Of a DNA stretch of 64,000 nucleotides, positions 33,127-40,411 are shown in pieces. This DNA is from Micromonospora okii (GTDB lineage Bacteria; Actinomycetota; Actinomycetes; Mycobacteriales; Micromonosporaceae), in contig NZ_BBZF01000026.1 in the NCBI RefSeq assembly GCF_020884795.1, forward strand, positions 96,532-160,531. Direction: 5' to 3'. The notes beneath the pieces are model-generated. The model worked only from the letters and a program-made list of their open reading frames with translations, was not told the DNA's origin and made no database searches. The position numbers were made by a program, and so were the translations under genes. Positions within the stretch are counted from its first letter, which is position 1; each line of letters starts with the position of its first letter.

Positions 33127-33531
33127 ATGCGACTTCCGCGCATCCTCACGCCGCGCGTGACCGCCAGCGCCCACTGCGACCTGCCCTGCGGCGTCTACGA
33201 CCCGGCCCAGGCCCGGATCGAGGCCGAGTCGGTCAAGGCGATCGCCGAGAAGTACCAGGCGAACACCGACCCCGAGTTCCGCACCCGGGCGCTGATCATC
33301 AAGGAGCAGCGCGCCGAGCTGGTCAAGCACCACCTGTGGGTGCTGTGGACGGACTACTTCAAGCCCGCCCACTTCGAGAAGTACCCGAACCTGCACACCC
33401 TGTTCAACGAGGCCACCAAGCTGGCGGGTGCCGGCGGCGCCAAGGGCACCGTCGACCCGGCCAAGGCCGACGAGCTGCTCCAGAAGATCGACGAGATCTC
33501 GAAGATCTTCTGGGAGACCAAGCAGGCGTGA
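33127..33531 (+). CDS. sodN: Nickel superoxide dismutase
   Basis: 134 residues. A 15-residue leader (MRLPRILTPRVTASA) precedes the nickel hook HCDLPCGVYDP, so the mature enzyme is about 119 residues with His1, Cys2 and Cys6 as nickel ligands. The rest is the conserved four-helix bundle (HHLWVLWTDYFKPAHF). It dismutates superoxide in the cytoplasm and is active only after SodX-type processing. The ATG at 33127 follows GGAGG. The protease gene is divergent across 53 bp. In related actinomycetes nickel induces sodN, but I saw no clear operator here. Confidence 0.96.
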   Translation: MRLPRILTPRVTASAHCDLPCGVYDPAQARIEAESVKAIAEKYQANTDPEFRTRALIIKEQRAELVKHHLWVLWTDYFKPAHFEKYPNLHTLFNEATKLAGAGGAKGTVDPAKADELLQKIDEISKIFWETKQA

Positions 33532-33553
33532 CCTCCGGGTCCGCATGACGCGC

Positions 33554-33583
33554 GGCCGGCACCCCCCCGAGGGCGTGCCGGCC
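33554..33583 (+). terminator. Hairpin terminator of sodN
   Basis: A 9-bp stem GGCCGGCAC (33554-33562) / GTGCCGGCC (33575-33583) starts 22 bp after the sodN stop. Confidence 0.7.
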
Positions 33584-33724
33584 GTCGTCACGTCGGGCCA
33601 CGAACAACCCCCGGCGGTACGGGCGGACGCCGGCCCGCCGTGCCCCGCGTCCGTCGGCGTTCGCCCGGCGTGCCCACGCGCGCGTCGTCCGGACGGGGTA
33701 GAGTCCCCGCCGGGGGGATGAGGC

Positions 33725-34129
33725 GTGACTCAACTGACCGGCCTACCGGCCACCGACGACGACATCGTGCACCTCACGGTGCCCGCCGACGGTGGTTACC
33801 TCGGCGTGCTCCGCACCGCCACGGCTGGCCTCGCCGCCCGCCTCCAGTTCGCCCTCGACGAGATCGAGGACCTGCGGATCGCGGTGGACGAGGCGTGCGC
33901 CATGCTCCTCGCGATCGCCACCCGCGACGCCGAGCTGGAGTGCCGCTTCGCGGTCACCGAGGACGCGCTGACCGTCGAGGTGACCGTCCCGACCGTGCGG
34001 GGCGCGACGCTGCCGTCCGAGTCGTCGTTCGCCTGGAAGGTGCTGACGGCGCTCACCACCGCCGCGTCGGCGAACGCGGCGAACGGCCGGGCCACCATCT
34101 CCCTGCTGACCCGCCGCGCCGGCTACTGA
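33725..34129 (+). CDS. Anti-sigma-factor-like ATPase (RsbW type)
   Basis: 134 residues of HATPase_c_2 type: VHLTVPADGGYLGVLRTATAGLAARL at the start, EIEDLRIAVDEACAMLL as the N-box helix, and an end resembling the G2 region (ESSFAWKVLTALTTAAS). The usual Asn of the N box is replaced (VDEACAML), so ATP binding may be weak. This family contains anti-sigma kinases that bind SigF/SigB-like factors. No sigma factor is next to it. The GTG at 33725 follows GGGGGGATGAGG; a -10 (TAGAGT) lies at 33699-33704. Confidence 0.78.
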   Translation: MTQLTGLPATDDDIVHLTVPADGGYLGVLRTATAGLAARLQFALDEIEDLRIAVDEACAMLLAIATRDAELECRFAVTEDALTVEVTVPTVRGATLPSESSFAWKVLTALTTAASANAANGRATISLLTRRAGY

Positions 34130-34156
34130 TCCCGCCGCCCCCGGGCGGCGGGCGCC

Positions 34157-34228
34157 GGCCGGGGGGCGAGGATCGGCCGGGGGGCGAGGATCGGCCGGGG
34201 GGCGAGGATCGGCCGGGGGGCGAGGATC
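34157..34228. repeat. Four 18-bp tandem repeats
   Basis: Four exact copies of an 18-bp unit, GGCCGGGGGGCGAGGATC, between two convergent genes. The next bases are a degenerate continuation. The G-run on one strand could fold into a G-quadruplex. Confidence 0.9.
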
Positions 34229-34321
34229 GGCGCGCCGCCCGCCGGCCGGGGATCGGCCCGTCGACGCGCCGGCCGCCGGCCAGGGGGGTCGACCGCCGAA
34301 GCGCCGCGCGCCGGCCGGCGG

Positions 34322-34711
34322 TCAGTCGAAGCCGAGGGCCCGGTTCGTCGGCGTGCTCACCAGCAGCGCGCTGACGCCGAGGCCCAGCGCCATCAGCGGC
34401 ACGCCGAGCCAGCCCATCCCGCCCTGGATCATGAACCAGCCGACCGGCAGCAGCATGAGCTGAAGGACGATCGCCGGGGCGCGGGCCCCGGCCCGGCGCC
34501 GGTTCAGCGCGCCGCCGAGCGCCCAGAGCGCGGCCGCGCCGCCGAGTGCGAACGCGGTCACCAGCAGCGCGGACGGCAGGTCGGTGGCGTCGGCGGTGAG
34601 GTCGGCCCAGATCAGCCAGGCGGCCACCAGCCCGAGGGCGACCGCCTCCCCCCGGAGCAACCGGACCGCCCAGCTCAGCGTGGTCGGGTGCCGGTCCGAG
34701 TCGATGGTCAC
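34322..34711 (-). CDS. Small four-helix membrane protein
   Basis: 129 residues with four hydrophobic helices, beginning near 22 (AVALGLVAAWLIW), 47 (ALLVTAFALGGAAALWAL), 83 (APAIVLQLMLLPVGWFMI) and 103 (LGVPLMALGLGVSALLV). No family motif was recognised. It is divergent from the diacylglycerol kinase. The GTG at 34711 is seven bases after TATCGT (34724 to 34719), which fits a leaderless transcript; a GTG at 34720 would sit inside that hexamer. Confidence 0.65.
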   Translation of the reverse strand: MTIDSDRHPTTLSWAVRLLRGEAVALGLVAAWLIWADLTADATDLPSALLVTAFALGGAAALWALGGALNRRRAGARAPAIVLQLMLLPVGWFMIQGGMGWLGVPLMALGLGVSALLVSTPTNRALGFD

Positions 34712-34718
34712 GCGCGCC

Positions 34719-34724
34719 ACGATA
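34719..34724 (-). promoter_or_regulatory. Candidate -10 (TATCGT), leaderless type
   Basis: TATCGT, seven bases, then the GTG at 34711. It is paired back to back with the TACAGT of the divergent gene. Confidence 0.5.
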
Positions 34725-34741
34725 CCCGTGGTGAATCGGGG

Positions 34742-34747
34742 TACAGT
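34742..34747 (+). promoter_or_regulatory. Candidate -10 (TACAGT), leaderless type
   Basis: TACAGT, seven bases, then the ATG at 34755 of the diacylglycerol kinase gene. Confidence 0.55.
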
Positions 34748-34754
34748 GCCGCCC

Positions 34755-35705
34755 ATGCGGGCCGTCCTGCTGGTCAATCCGAAGGCCACCACCACCAGCG
34801 AGCGCAGCCGGGACGTCCTGGTCCGGGCGCTGCGCAGCCAGGTGGACCTGTCGGTGCGGTACACCCGCCGCCGGGGCCACGCCACCGACCTCGCCCGGGA
34901 GGCGACCGAGGAGGGCGTCGACCTGGTGGTGACGCTCGGCGGCGACGGCACGGTCAACGAGGTCGTCAACGGGCTGATGACGGCCGAGCCGCCGACGATC
35001 CGCACCGGGGGCACCCGCGCCGAGCGGCTCCCGGCGCTGGCCACCGTGCCGGGCGGCTCGACGAACGTCTTCGCCCGAGCGCTCGGCCTGCCCCGCGAGT
35101 GGCCCGAGGGCACCAGCATGATCCTGGAGGGGCTACGGCTGGGCCGGTCCCGGACGATCGGGCTGGGCCAGGCCGACGAACGCTACTTCACCTTCTGCGC
35201 CGGCTTCGGCATCGACGCGGCGGTGATCCACCGCGTGGAGCAGGCCCGCCGGCGCGGCCGGGTCTCCACCCCGGCGCTCTACCTCCGCTCGGCGGTCAGC
35301 CAGTACTTCGTCGGCTCGGACCGCCGCCACCCCGCGATCCGGCTGGAGCGGCCGGGCGAGGCGGCCGAGGACGAGCTGGGCACGGTCATCATCCAGAACA
35401 CGGCGCCGTGGACGTACCTGGGCGAGCGGGAGGTCAACCCGAACCCGGAGGCGTCCTTCGATCTCGGGCTCGATGTGCTGGCGATGCGTCAGCTCCGCGT
35501 CGCGAGCACGACACGCACGGTGACGGAGTTTTTCTCCCGGACGCCCGACCCGCGGGGCCGTCAGGTGCTGCGCCTGCACGACGTGGGCGAGTTCACGCTG
35601 CTGGCGAGCCGGCCCCAGGCGTTCCAGCTCGACGGGGACTATCTCGGAGAGCGGGAGAAAGTTAGATTCGCATCCATTCCGGCCGCACTGAGAGTAATCT
35701 GCTAG
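34755..35705 (+). CDS. Diacylglycerol/lipid kinase (DagK family)
   Basis: 316 residues. The nucleotide-binding motifs are VVTLGGDGTVNEVVNGL near 60 and ATVPGGSTNVFARALGL near 100; the C-terminal domain closes with the QLDGDYLGE turn near 295. This is the soluble DAGK_cat family that phosphorylates diacylglycerol or sphingoid-like lipids at the membrane face. The ATG at 34755 is seven bases after TACAGT. The gene ends in TAG with no terminator before the structured region 170 bp downstream. Confidence 0.9.
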   Translation: MRAVLLVNPKATTTSERSRDVLVRALRSQVDLSVRYTRRRGHATDLAREATEEGVDLVVTLGGDGTVNEVVNGLMTAEPPTIRTGGTRAERLPALATVPGGSTNVFARALGLPREWPEGTSMILEGLRLGRSRTIGLGQADERYFTFCAGFGIDAAVIHRVEQARRRGRVSTPALYLRSAVSQYFVGSDRRHPAIRLERPGEAAEDELGTVIIQNTAPWTYLGEREVNPNPEASFDLGLDVLAMRQLRVASTTRTVTEFFSRTPDPRGRQVLRLHDVGEFTLLASRPQAFQLDGDYLGEREKVRFASIPAALRVIC

Positions 35706-35875
35706 GTCTCGGGTACAGCCCTTGGTCGAGAGCGGTCCCCCACCGCGGTCGATGCGATGGCCGCCACACCCGAGGGCGAGGTGCCGGAAATGTCAGCATT
35801 GTCCAGCAGACTGTACTATATTGATCTGCGACTGTGGTACGGCGGGTAAACCAGGCCATCCTGGAACCCGGACAA

Positions 35876-35925
35876 AAGGGTCGTGAGCTTGCTCACCGCT
35901 CGGATTTTTTCCGAGCGTCACCCTT
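35876..35925. promoter_or_regulatory. Nested inverted repeats (three-way junction shape)
   Basis: An outer stem AAGGGT/ACCCTT (35876-35881, 35920-35925) encloses GTGAGC-TT-GCTCAC (35883-35896) and GCTCGGA-TTTTT-TCCGAGC (35898-35916). The outer right arm runs into the TTGACA box. Confidence 0.7.
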
Positions 35926-35955
35926 GACATCGCGTGAGTTCGTGAAAGTATTCAC
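35924..35955 (+). promoter_or_regulatory. Candidate whiB promoter with palindromic -10
   Basis: TTGACA (35924-35929), then 19 bases, then TATTCA (35949-35954). The -10 lies inside the palindrome GTGAA-AGTA-TTCAC (35942-35955), a plausible repressor site. A second palindrome, CAAG-CGAA-CTTG, follows at 35955-35966. Confidence 0.6.
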
Positions 35956-36156
35956 AAGCGAACTTGAGTTACCGGGACATTGCCTGGATGTGCTCGCTCA
36001 GCCGAGCCGTTCGGGCAGGTCCCAAGGGCCGCAAGAGCCTGCTCACGCAACGCCGAATTGACGGACGCGAAACGTGACCATCGGCGTGCGGACGCATAAA
36101 GGAAAAGCACCAAAGCAATAATCTGCCACCCATCCAGAATGAGGAGTGTTGCCGCC

Positions 36157-36414
36157 ATGGACTGGCGTCACCATGCTGTCTGCCGCGACGAGGACCCGGA
36201 GCTGTTCTTCCCGATCGGGACGTCCGGGCCGGCCCTCCTGCAGGTCGAGCAGGCCAAGGCCGTCTGCAGGCGCTGCTCCGTGACCGACCAGTGCCTCCAG
36301 TGGGCGCTCGAGTCCGGTCAGGACGCTGGCGTCTGGGGCGGGATGAGCGAGGAGGAACGGCGCGCCGTCAAGCGGCGCGGCGGCCTCCGGGTGCTGCGCG
36401 CTCACTCCGCCTGA
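36157..36414 (+). CDS. WhiB-family Fe-S regulator, WhiB1/WblE type
   Basis: 85 residues. Four cysteines (Cys9, then CRRCSVTDQC) ligate the [4Fe-4S] cluster, followed by the GVWGG turn and a basic C-terminus (ERRAVKRRGG). The length and sequence match the WhiB1/WblE subgroup, which in mycobacteria is an essential, nitric-oxide-responsive factor that binds sigma region 4. The ATG at 36157 follows GAGGAG. The long structured leader suggests tight regulation. A strong terminator follows. Confidence 0.92.
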   Translation: MDWRHHAVCRDEDPELFFPIGTSGPALLQVEQAKAVCRRCSVTDQCLQWALESGQDAGVWGGMSEEERRAVKRRGGLRVLRAHSA

Positions 36415-36436
36415 CTCCACCGCACCACAGCTCCAC

Positions 36437-36465
36437 GCCCCGACAGGGCCGCCCCCTGTCGGGGC
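36437..36465 (+). terminator. Strong hairpin terminator of whiB
   Basis: A perfect 12-bp stem, GCCCCGACAGGG (36437-36448) and its complement (36454-36465), loop CCGCC, followed by GTTCT. Confidence 0.85.
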
Positions 36466-36557
36466 GTTCTGCTGTGCGGCCATGCCACGTTTCTACCCCA
36501 CCCGTACGACAAACGATCATGGAGTGGTGGCGACGTGGCTCACCACCTCCGCGCCCG

Positions 36558-37340
36558 TCAGCCCGACGGCGCGGCGTCCACGCGGCGCAGCACCAGGTCG
36601 GCCAGCTCGGGGGCGTCCGCGAGCGGCCCGGCCACCGCCACGGCACCGGCGTGACCGGCCTGCGCCAGCACCGCGTCATGGAACAGCCCCGGGGCCAGGA
36701 AGTACGCCGACACGGCCACCCGCCGGGCACCCGCCGCCCGCAGCCGGGCCACGGCCGCGCCCGCGAGCGGCGGGGCGGCCGAGGCGTACGACACCTTGCA
36801 GGGCACCCCGAGTTCCGCGCCGAGCGCCGCCGCCACCCGGCCCACCGAGGCGCGCGCCCGCGCGTCCCGGGTGCCCGCCGCGGCGAGCACCAGCGCGTCG
36901 AACCGGCCGGGCCCCGCCTCGGCCAGCCGCCGCAGCAGCCCGGCCAGCAGAGCCTCGTCGGCCGCGCCGCCGGCAGGCCCGAGCACGTCGGCCACCCGTA
37001 CGTCGATCGGCGGCCCCGACTCCCGCGCCGCCGCGACCGCCGCCGGGATGTCCACCCGACGGTGGTACGCGGCGGTGAGCAGCAGCGGCACCACCACCGC
37101 GCGGGGGTGGCCGGCCGCCGCCAGCGACCGCAGCACGGCCGCCGGGCCGGGGTCGGTGTGGTCCAGCCAGCTCGCCCACACGGCGAGCCCGGGGCGGGCG
37201 GCGCGGACAGCCCGGGCCAGCGCCCGGGTCGCCTCGGCCGCCCGCGGGTCCCGGCTGCCGTGCGCGACGAGGACCACCGGGTCGCCGGCGGCGAGCGCCG
37301 CCCCCGGCGACCCGGACCCGGTCAGACGTGCAGGCCGCAC
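36558..37340 (-). CDS. Sirohydrochlorin chelatase (CbiX/SirB-like)
   Basis: 260 residues with two chelatase half-domains. The first starts VLVAHGSRDPRAAE with the metal-binding His; the second has the counterpart SAYFLAPGLFHDAV. It inserts iron into sirohydrochlorin to make siroheme, the cofactor of the sulfite reductase in the same operon. The GTG at 37340 overlaps the cysH end by 19 bp and is the best in-frame start. It is the last gene of the run sulfite reductase - zinc-ribbon protein - cysH - chelatase. Confidence 0.87.
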   Translation of the reverse strand: MRPARLTGSGSPGAALAAGDPVVLVAHGSRDPRAAEATRALARAVRAARPGLAVWASWLDHTDPGPAAVLRSLAAAGHPRAVVVPLLLTAAYHRRVDIPAAVAAARESGPPIDVRVADVLGPAGGAADEALLAGLLRRLAEAGPGRFDALVLAAAGTRDARARASVGRVAAALGAELGVPCKVSYASAAPPLAGAAVARLRAAGARRVAVSAYFLAPGLFHDAVLAQAGHAGAVAVAGPLADAPELADLVLRRVDAAPSG

Positions 37341-38161
37341 TCGGTCTTCTCGAACATCGCCCACCGGCCCGCCCGGGGGTCCTCCCCCGCCTTCGTCCGG
37401 CGGGTGCAGGGCCAGCAGCCGATCGAGCCGTAGCCGCGCTTGAAAAGCTCGTTGACCGGCACGTCGTACCGGGCGACGTAGGCATCCACGTCGGCCTGCC
37501 GCCAGGCGGCGATCGGGTTCACCTTCACCCTGCCCCGGCGGGCGTCGAAGGACACCACCGGCGTGTTCGCGCGGGTCGGCGACTCGTCGCGGCGCAGCCC
37601 GGCGGCCCAGGCGTCGTACCCGGTCAGCGCCCGCTCCAGCGGCTCGACCTTGCGCAGTTGGCAGCACTCGTCCGGGGACCGGTTGAACAGCCGGGGGCCG
37701 TACTCGCCGTCCTGCTGGCCCACGGTGAGCCGGGGGCGGATCGAGCGGACGTTCACCGGCAGCCGGCGGGCCACCTCGTCGCGGACCCTCAGGGTCTCCG
37801 GGAAGTGCAGGCCGGTGTCGAGGAAGACCACGTCGACGCCGGGCGCGACCCGGGAGACCAGGTGCGCCAGGACCCCGTCGGCCATCGAGCTGGTCACGCA
37901 GAACCGGTCGCCGAACGTCTCGGCCGCCCAGCGGGCGATCTCCAGCGCCGGCGCGCCCTCCAGCTCCCGCCCGGCCCGCTCGGCCAACTGCCGCAGTTCC
38001 TCCGGGTCGCGCCGCCCCGGCTCGCGGCCGGCGCGTGCGGGAGGCTCGGCGGCGGGGCGGGCGCGGCCGGCCTCGGCCGCCGGGCGCGCGTGCCCGGGAG
38101 CGGCGGACGGGCGGTTCGGGTCGACCAGCCTCAAGGCCGCCGCCGAGACCAGGGCGCTCAT
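37322..38161 (-). CDS. cysH: Adenylylsulfate (APS) reductase, CysH
   Basis: 279 residues. The first 60 are Ala/Pro/Arg-rich and unusual. The PP-loop region shows VTSSMADGVLAHL, followed by VVFLDTGLHFPET. The cluster motif CC near 170 (DECCQLRKVEPL) pairs with IGCWPCTR near 255, marking the [4Fe-4S] APS-type enzyme rather than a PAPS reductase. The C-terminal ECGLHV carries the catalytic Cys. It reduces APS to sulfite for the sulfite reductase upstream. Its ATG overlaps the stop of the small zinc-ribbon gene (ATGA). Confidence 0.94.
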   Translation of the reverse strand: MSALVSAAALRLVDPNRPSAAPGHARPAAEAGRARPAAEPPARAGREPGRRDPEELRQLAERAGRELEGAPALEIARWAAETFGDRFCVTSSMADGVLAHLVSRVAPGVDVVFLDTGLHFPETLRVRDEVARRLPVNVRSIRPRLTVGQQDGEYGPRLFNRSPDECCQLRKVEPLERALTGYDAWAAGLRRDESPTRANTPVVSFDARRGRVKVNPIAAWRQADVDAYVARYDVPVNELFKRGYGSIGCWPCTRRTKAGEDPRAGRWAMFEKTECGLHV

Positions 38162-38316
38162 CGGGTCACCGCCCGGCTCAGCAGGCCGTTGAAGCGCACC
38201 GTGAACACCCGGGCGCAGCCGTGGCACTCCCACGCGCCGTGCCCGTCCTCGTGGGGCCTCAGGTCCTCCTCGCCGCAGTACGGGCAGTACAGCGGTGTCG
38301 ACCGGATCTCGCTCAT
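38158..38316 (-). CDS. Small zinc-ribbon protein in the sulfite operon
   Basis: 52 residues with two CxxC pairs (LYCPYCGEEDLRP and WECHGCARVFTVRF), a compact zinc ribbon. It overlaps both neighbours by ATGA junctions. A small protein at this place between sulfite reductase and cysH is conserved in actinomycetes as I recall, but its role is unknown. It could bind metal, shuttle electrons or help assemble the reductase. Confidence 0.85.
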   Translation of the reverse strand: MSEIRSTPLYCPYCGEEDLRPHEDGHGAWECHGCARVFTVRFNGLLSRAVTR

Positions 38317-40025
38317 CGGAGTTCCTCCTCGTCTACCCTGATCACCCAGTTGGCGAAGGTCTCGCCCTCCGTCCGGCTGGCCAGGTACCGGCGGGCCAGC
38401 CGTTCCACGTACTCGGGAAGCTCGTCGGCGGTGGTCTTCAGGCCGCGCAGCTTGCGGCCGAACCCCGCGGTCTGCCCCTGCGCCATGCCGAGGCCGCCGC
38501 CCAGGTGCACCTGGAAGCCCTCGACCTGGCGGCCGTCCGGCCCCACCACGAGCTGCCCCTTGAGCCCGATGTCGGCGACCTGCGTGCGGGCGCAGGCGTT
38601 CGGGCAGCCGTTGAGGTGGATCGAGATGTCCGCGTCGAAGTCGCGCAGCCGCTCCTCCAGCCGGGTCACCAGCTCCTCGCCGCGCGCCTTGGTCTCGACG
38701 ATCGCCAGCTTGCAGAACTCGATGCCCGTGCAGGCCATGGTGCCGCGCCGCCAGGCCGACGGCCGGGCCTCCAGGCCGATCCCGCGCAGCGCCCCGACCA
38801 GGGACTCCGTCCGCTCCGGGGCCACGTCCAGCACGAGCAGCTTCTGGTACGGGGTGAGCCGCACCCGGTCGCTGCCGTGCGCCTCGACCACGTCGGCGAG
38901 CCGGGCGAGCTGGCTGCCGGAGACCCGGCCCACCACCGGGGCGGCCCCGACGTAGTCGCGCCCGTCGCGCTGGCGGTGCACCCCGATGTGGTCGATCGGC
39001 CGGGCGGGCAGCTCCGGGGCGGGCCCGTCGAGCAGCGTGCGCCCCAGGTACTCCTTCTCCAGCACCTCGCGGAACCGCTCCACACCCCAGTCGGCCACCA
39101 GGAACTTCAGCCGGGCCCGGTTGCGCAGCCGGCGGTAGCCGTAGTCGCGGAAGATGCCCACCACGCCCGCCCAGACGTCCGGCACCTCGCCGAGCGGCAC
39201 CCACACGCCCAGCCGCTTGGCCAGCATCGGGTTGGTGGAGAGGCCGCCGCCGACCCAGACGTCGAAGCCGGGGCCGTGCTCGGGGTGGTCCACGCCGAGG
39301 AAGGCGACGTCGTTGGCCTCGTACGGGGTGTCGACCAGCCAGGAGATGGACGTCTTGAACTTGCGGGGCAGGTTGGAGTACGCCTTGTCGCCCACGTACC
39401 GCCGGACGATGTCGTCGATCGCCGGGGTCGGGTCGACCAGCTCCGCCTCCGCCACCCCGGCGACCGGGCTGCCGAGCACGATGCGCGGGCAGTCGCCGCA
39501 CGCCTCGGTGGTCTGCAGGCCGACCGACTCCAGTCGACGCCAGATCTCCGGCACGTCCTCGACCCTGATCCAGTGGTACTGGATGTTCTGCCGGTCGGTG
39601 ATGTCGGCGGTGTCCCGGGCGAACTCCCGGGAGATGTCCGCGACGACCCGGAGCTGGGGCAGGGTGAGCTGCCCGCCGTCGACCCGGACGCGGAGCATGA
39701 AGAACTCGTCCTCCAGCTCGTGCGGCTCCAGCACGGCGGTGCGCCCGCCGTCGATGCCCGCCTTGCGCTGGGTGTAGAGGCCCCACCAGCGGAACCGGCC
39801 GCGCAGGTCCTGCGGGTCGATCGAGGCGAAGCCCCCATGGGCGTAGATGTTCTCGATCCGGGCCCGGACGTTGAGCGGGTCGTCGTCCTTCTTCATCCGC
39901 TCGTTGGCGTTGAGCGGCTCGCGGTGTCCGAGCGCCCACTGCCCCTCCCCACGGGGGCGGCGGGGTGCCCGCCCGGCGGGCGTCGCGGGGGTGTCGGGCC
40001 GGGCGGGGGTGCTGCTGACCGCCAT
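38313..40025 (-). CDS. Ferredoxin-dependent sulfite (nitrite) reductase
   Basis: 570 residues with two ferrodoxin-like halves and two siroheme domains. The [4Fe-4S]-siroheme cysteines appear as TMACTGIEFC near 445 and HLNGCPNACAR near 485. Motifs DITDRQNIQYHWI and ACGDCPRIV are present. It reduces sulfite to sulfide (six electrons). The pairing with APS reductase and sirohydrochlorin chelatase makes sulfite the likely substrate. The ATG at 40025 follows GGAGGAC. A short leader-peptide gene lies 129 bp upstream on the same strand. Confidence 0.93.
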   Translation of the reverse strand: MAVSSTPARPDTPATPAGRAPRRPRGEGQWALGHREPLNANERMKKDDDPLNVRARIENIYAHGGFASIDPQDLRGRFRWWGLYTQRKAGIDGGRTAVLEPHELEDEFFMLRVRVDGGQLTLPQLRVVADISREFARDTADITDRQNIQYHWIRVEDVPEIWRRLESVGLQTTEACGDCPRIVLGSPVAGVAEAELVDPTPAIDDIVRRYVGDKAYSNLPRKFKTSISWLVDTPYEANDVAFLGVDHPEHGPGFDVWVGGGLSTNPMLAKRLGVWVPLGEVPDVWAGVVGIFRDYGYRRLRNRARLKFLVADWGVERFREVLEKEYLGRTLLDGPAPELPARPIDHIGVHRQRDGRDYVGAAPVVGRVSGSQLARLADVVEAHGSDRVRLTPYQKLLVLDVAPERTESLVGALRGIGLEARPSAWRRGTMACTGIEFCKLAIVETKARGEELVTRLEERLRDFDADISIHLNGCPNACARTQVADIGLKGQLVVGPDGRQVEGFQVHLGGGLGMAQGQTAGFGRKLRGLKTTADELPEYVERLARRYLASRTEGETFANWVIRVDEEELR

Positions 40026-40154
40026 CGCGGCGTCCTCCGTTGTCTGCTGTGCCTCGGAGCGCGGACGCGCGGCCGGCCCGTGGGGAGGGGCCGTGGACGG
40101 CGGTGTGGGACGGCCGGCGCGGGAGCGCGCCCGAGACGAATTGGTCGGGCGTCG

Positions 40155-40241
40155 TCAGTGGGCCGGACAGATGGCGCTGCGCACGCGGCCGTAGTCGACG
40201 TGGCGACGGGCCACGAAGCGACGGATGACGGCGGCAAGCAT
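40155..40241 (-). CDS. Putative 28-residue leader peptide of the sulfur operon
   Basis: The peptide is MLAAVIRRFVARRHVDYG, then RVRSAICPAH. The RRHVDxGR..SAICPA pattern is one I recall from short leader peptides before actinomycete sulfur-assimilation genes. It ends 129 bp before the sulfite reductase start, on the same strand, and has a single Cys three residues from the end. A small hairpin (GGCGCG-GGAG-CGCGCC, 40116-40131) lies between them. A role in cysteine-dependent attenuation is plausible but unproven. A weak -10 (GACCAT) sits six bases before the ATG. Confidence 0.72.
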   Translation of the reverse strand: MLAAVIRRFVARRHVDYGRVRSAICPAH

Positions 40242-40262
40242 GTCGCTATGGTCGCACACCGA

Positions 40263-40301
40263 CGGTGGGCCTTCCACCGGTCGCGGATGTGATCCCACAT
40301 C
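40263..40301. promoter_or_regulatory. Two inverted repeats upstream of the leader peptide
   Basis: CGGTGG-GCCTT-CCACCG (40263-40279) and GATGTG-ATCC-CACATC (40286-40301) lie 22-60 bp upstream of the leader-peptide start, where a regulator of the sulfur operon could bind. The opposite gene starts 110 bp away. Confidence 0.5.
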
Positions 40302-40399
40302 ACGGGCCGCCGATGCGTGCTCCGGCCCATACCGGCCCCGAGCAGCGCACCCTTCACCCGACGGGCGGTGGTGCGCTGCGGTCGACCGCCCGCCTGTGA

Positions 40400-40405
40400 C
40401 ACGCT
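40400..40405 (+). promoter_or_regulatory. Candidate -10 (CACGCT), leaderless type
   Basis: CACGCT, six bases, then the GTG at 40412 of the membrane glycosyltransferase gene. It is a weaker match than most. Confidence 0.35.
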
Positions 40406-40411
40406 CGACAT

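Larger units (their letters stand above)
35706..36156. promoter_or_regulatory. Long structured region upstream of whiB
   Basis: 451 bp without a convincing gene and AT-richer than its surroundings. Two nested palindromes (35876-35925) abut a good promoter (35924-35954), leaving about 195 nt of leader before the whiB ATG. Another AT-rich stretch with TACTATATT lies at about 35813-35821. Confidence 0.65.
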
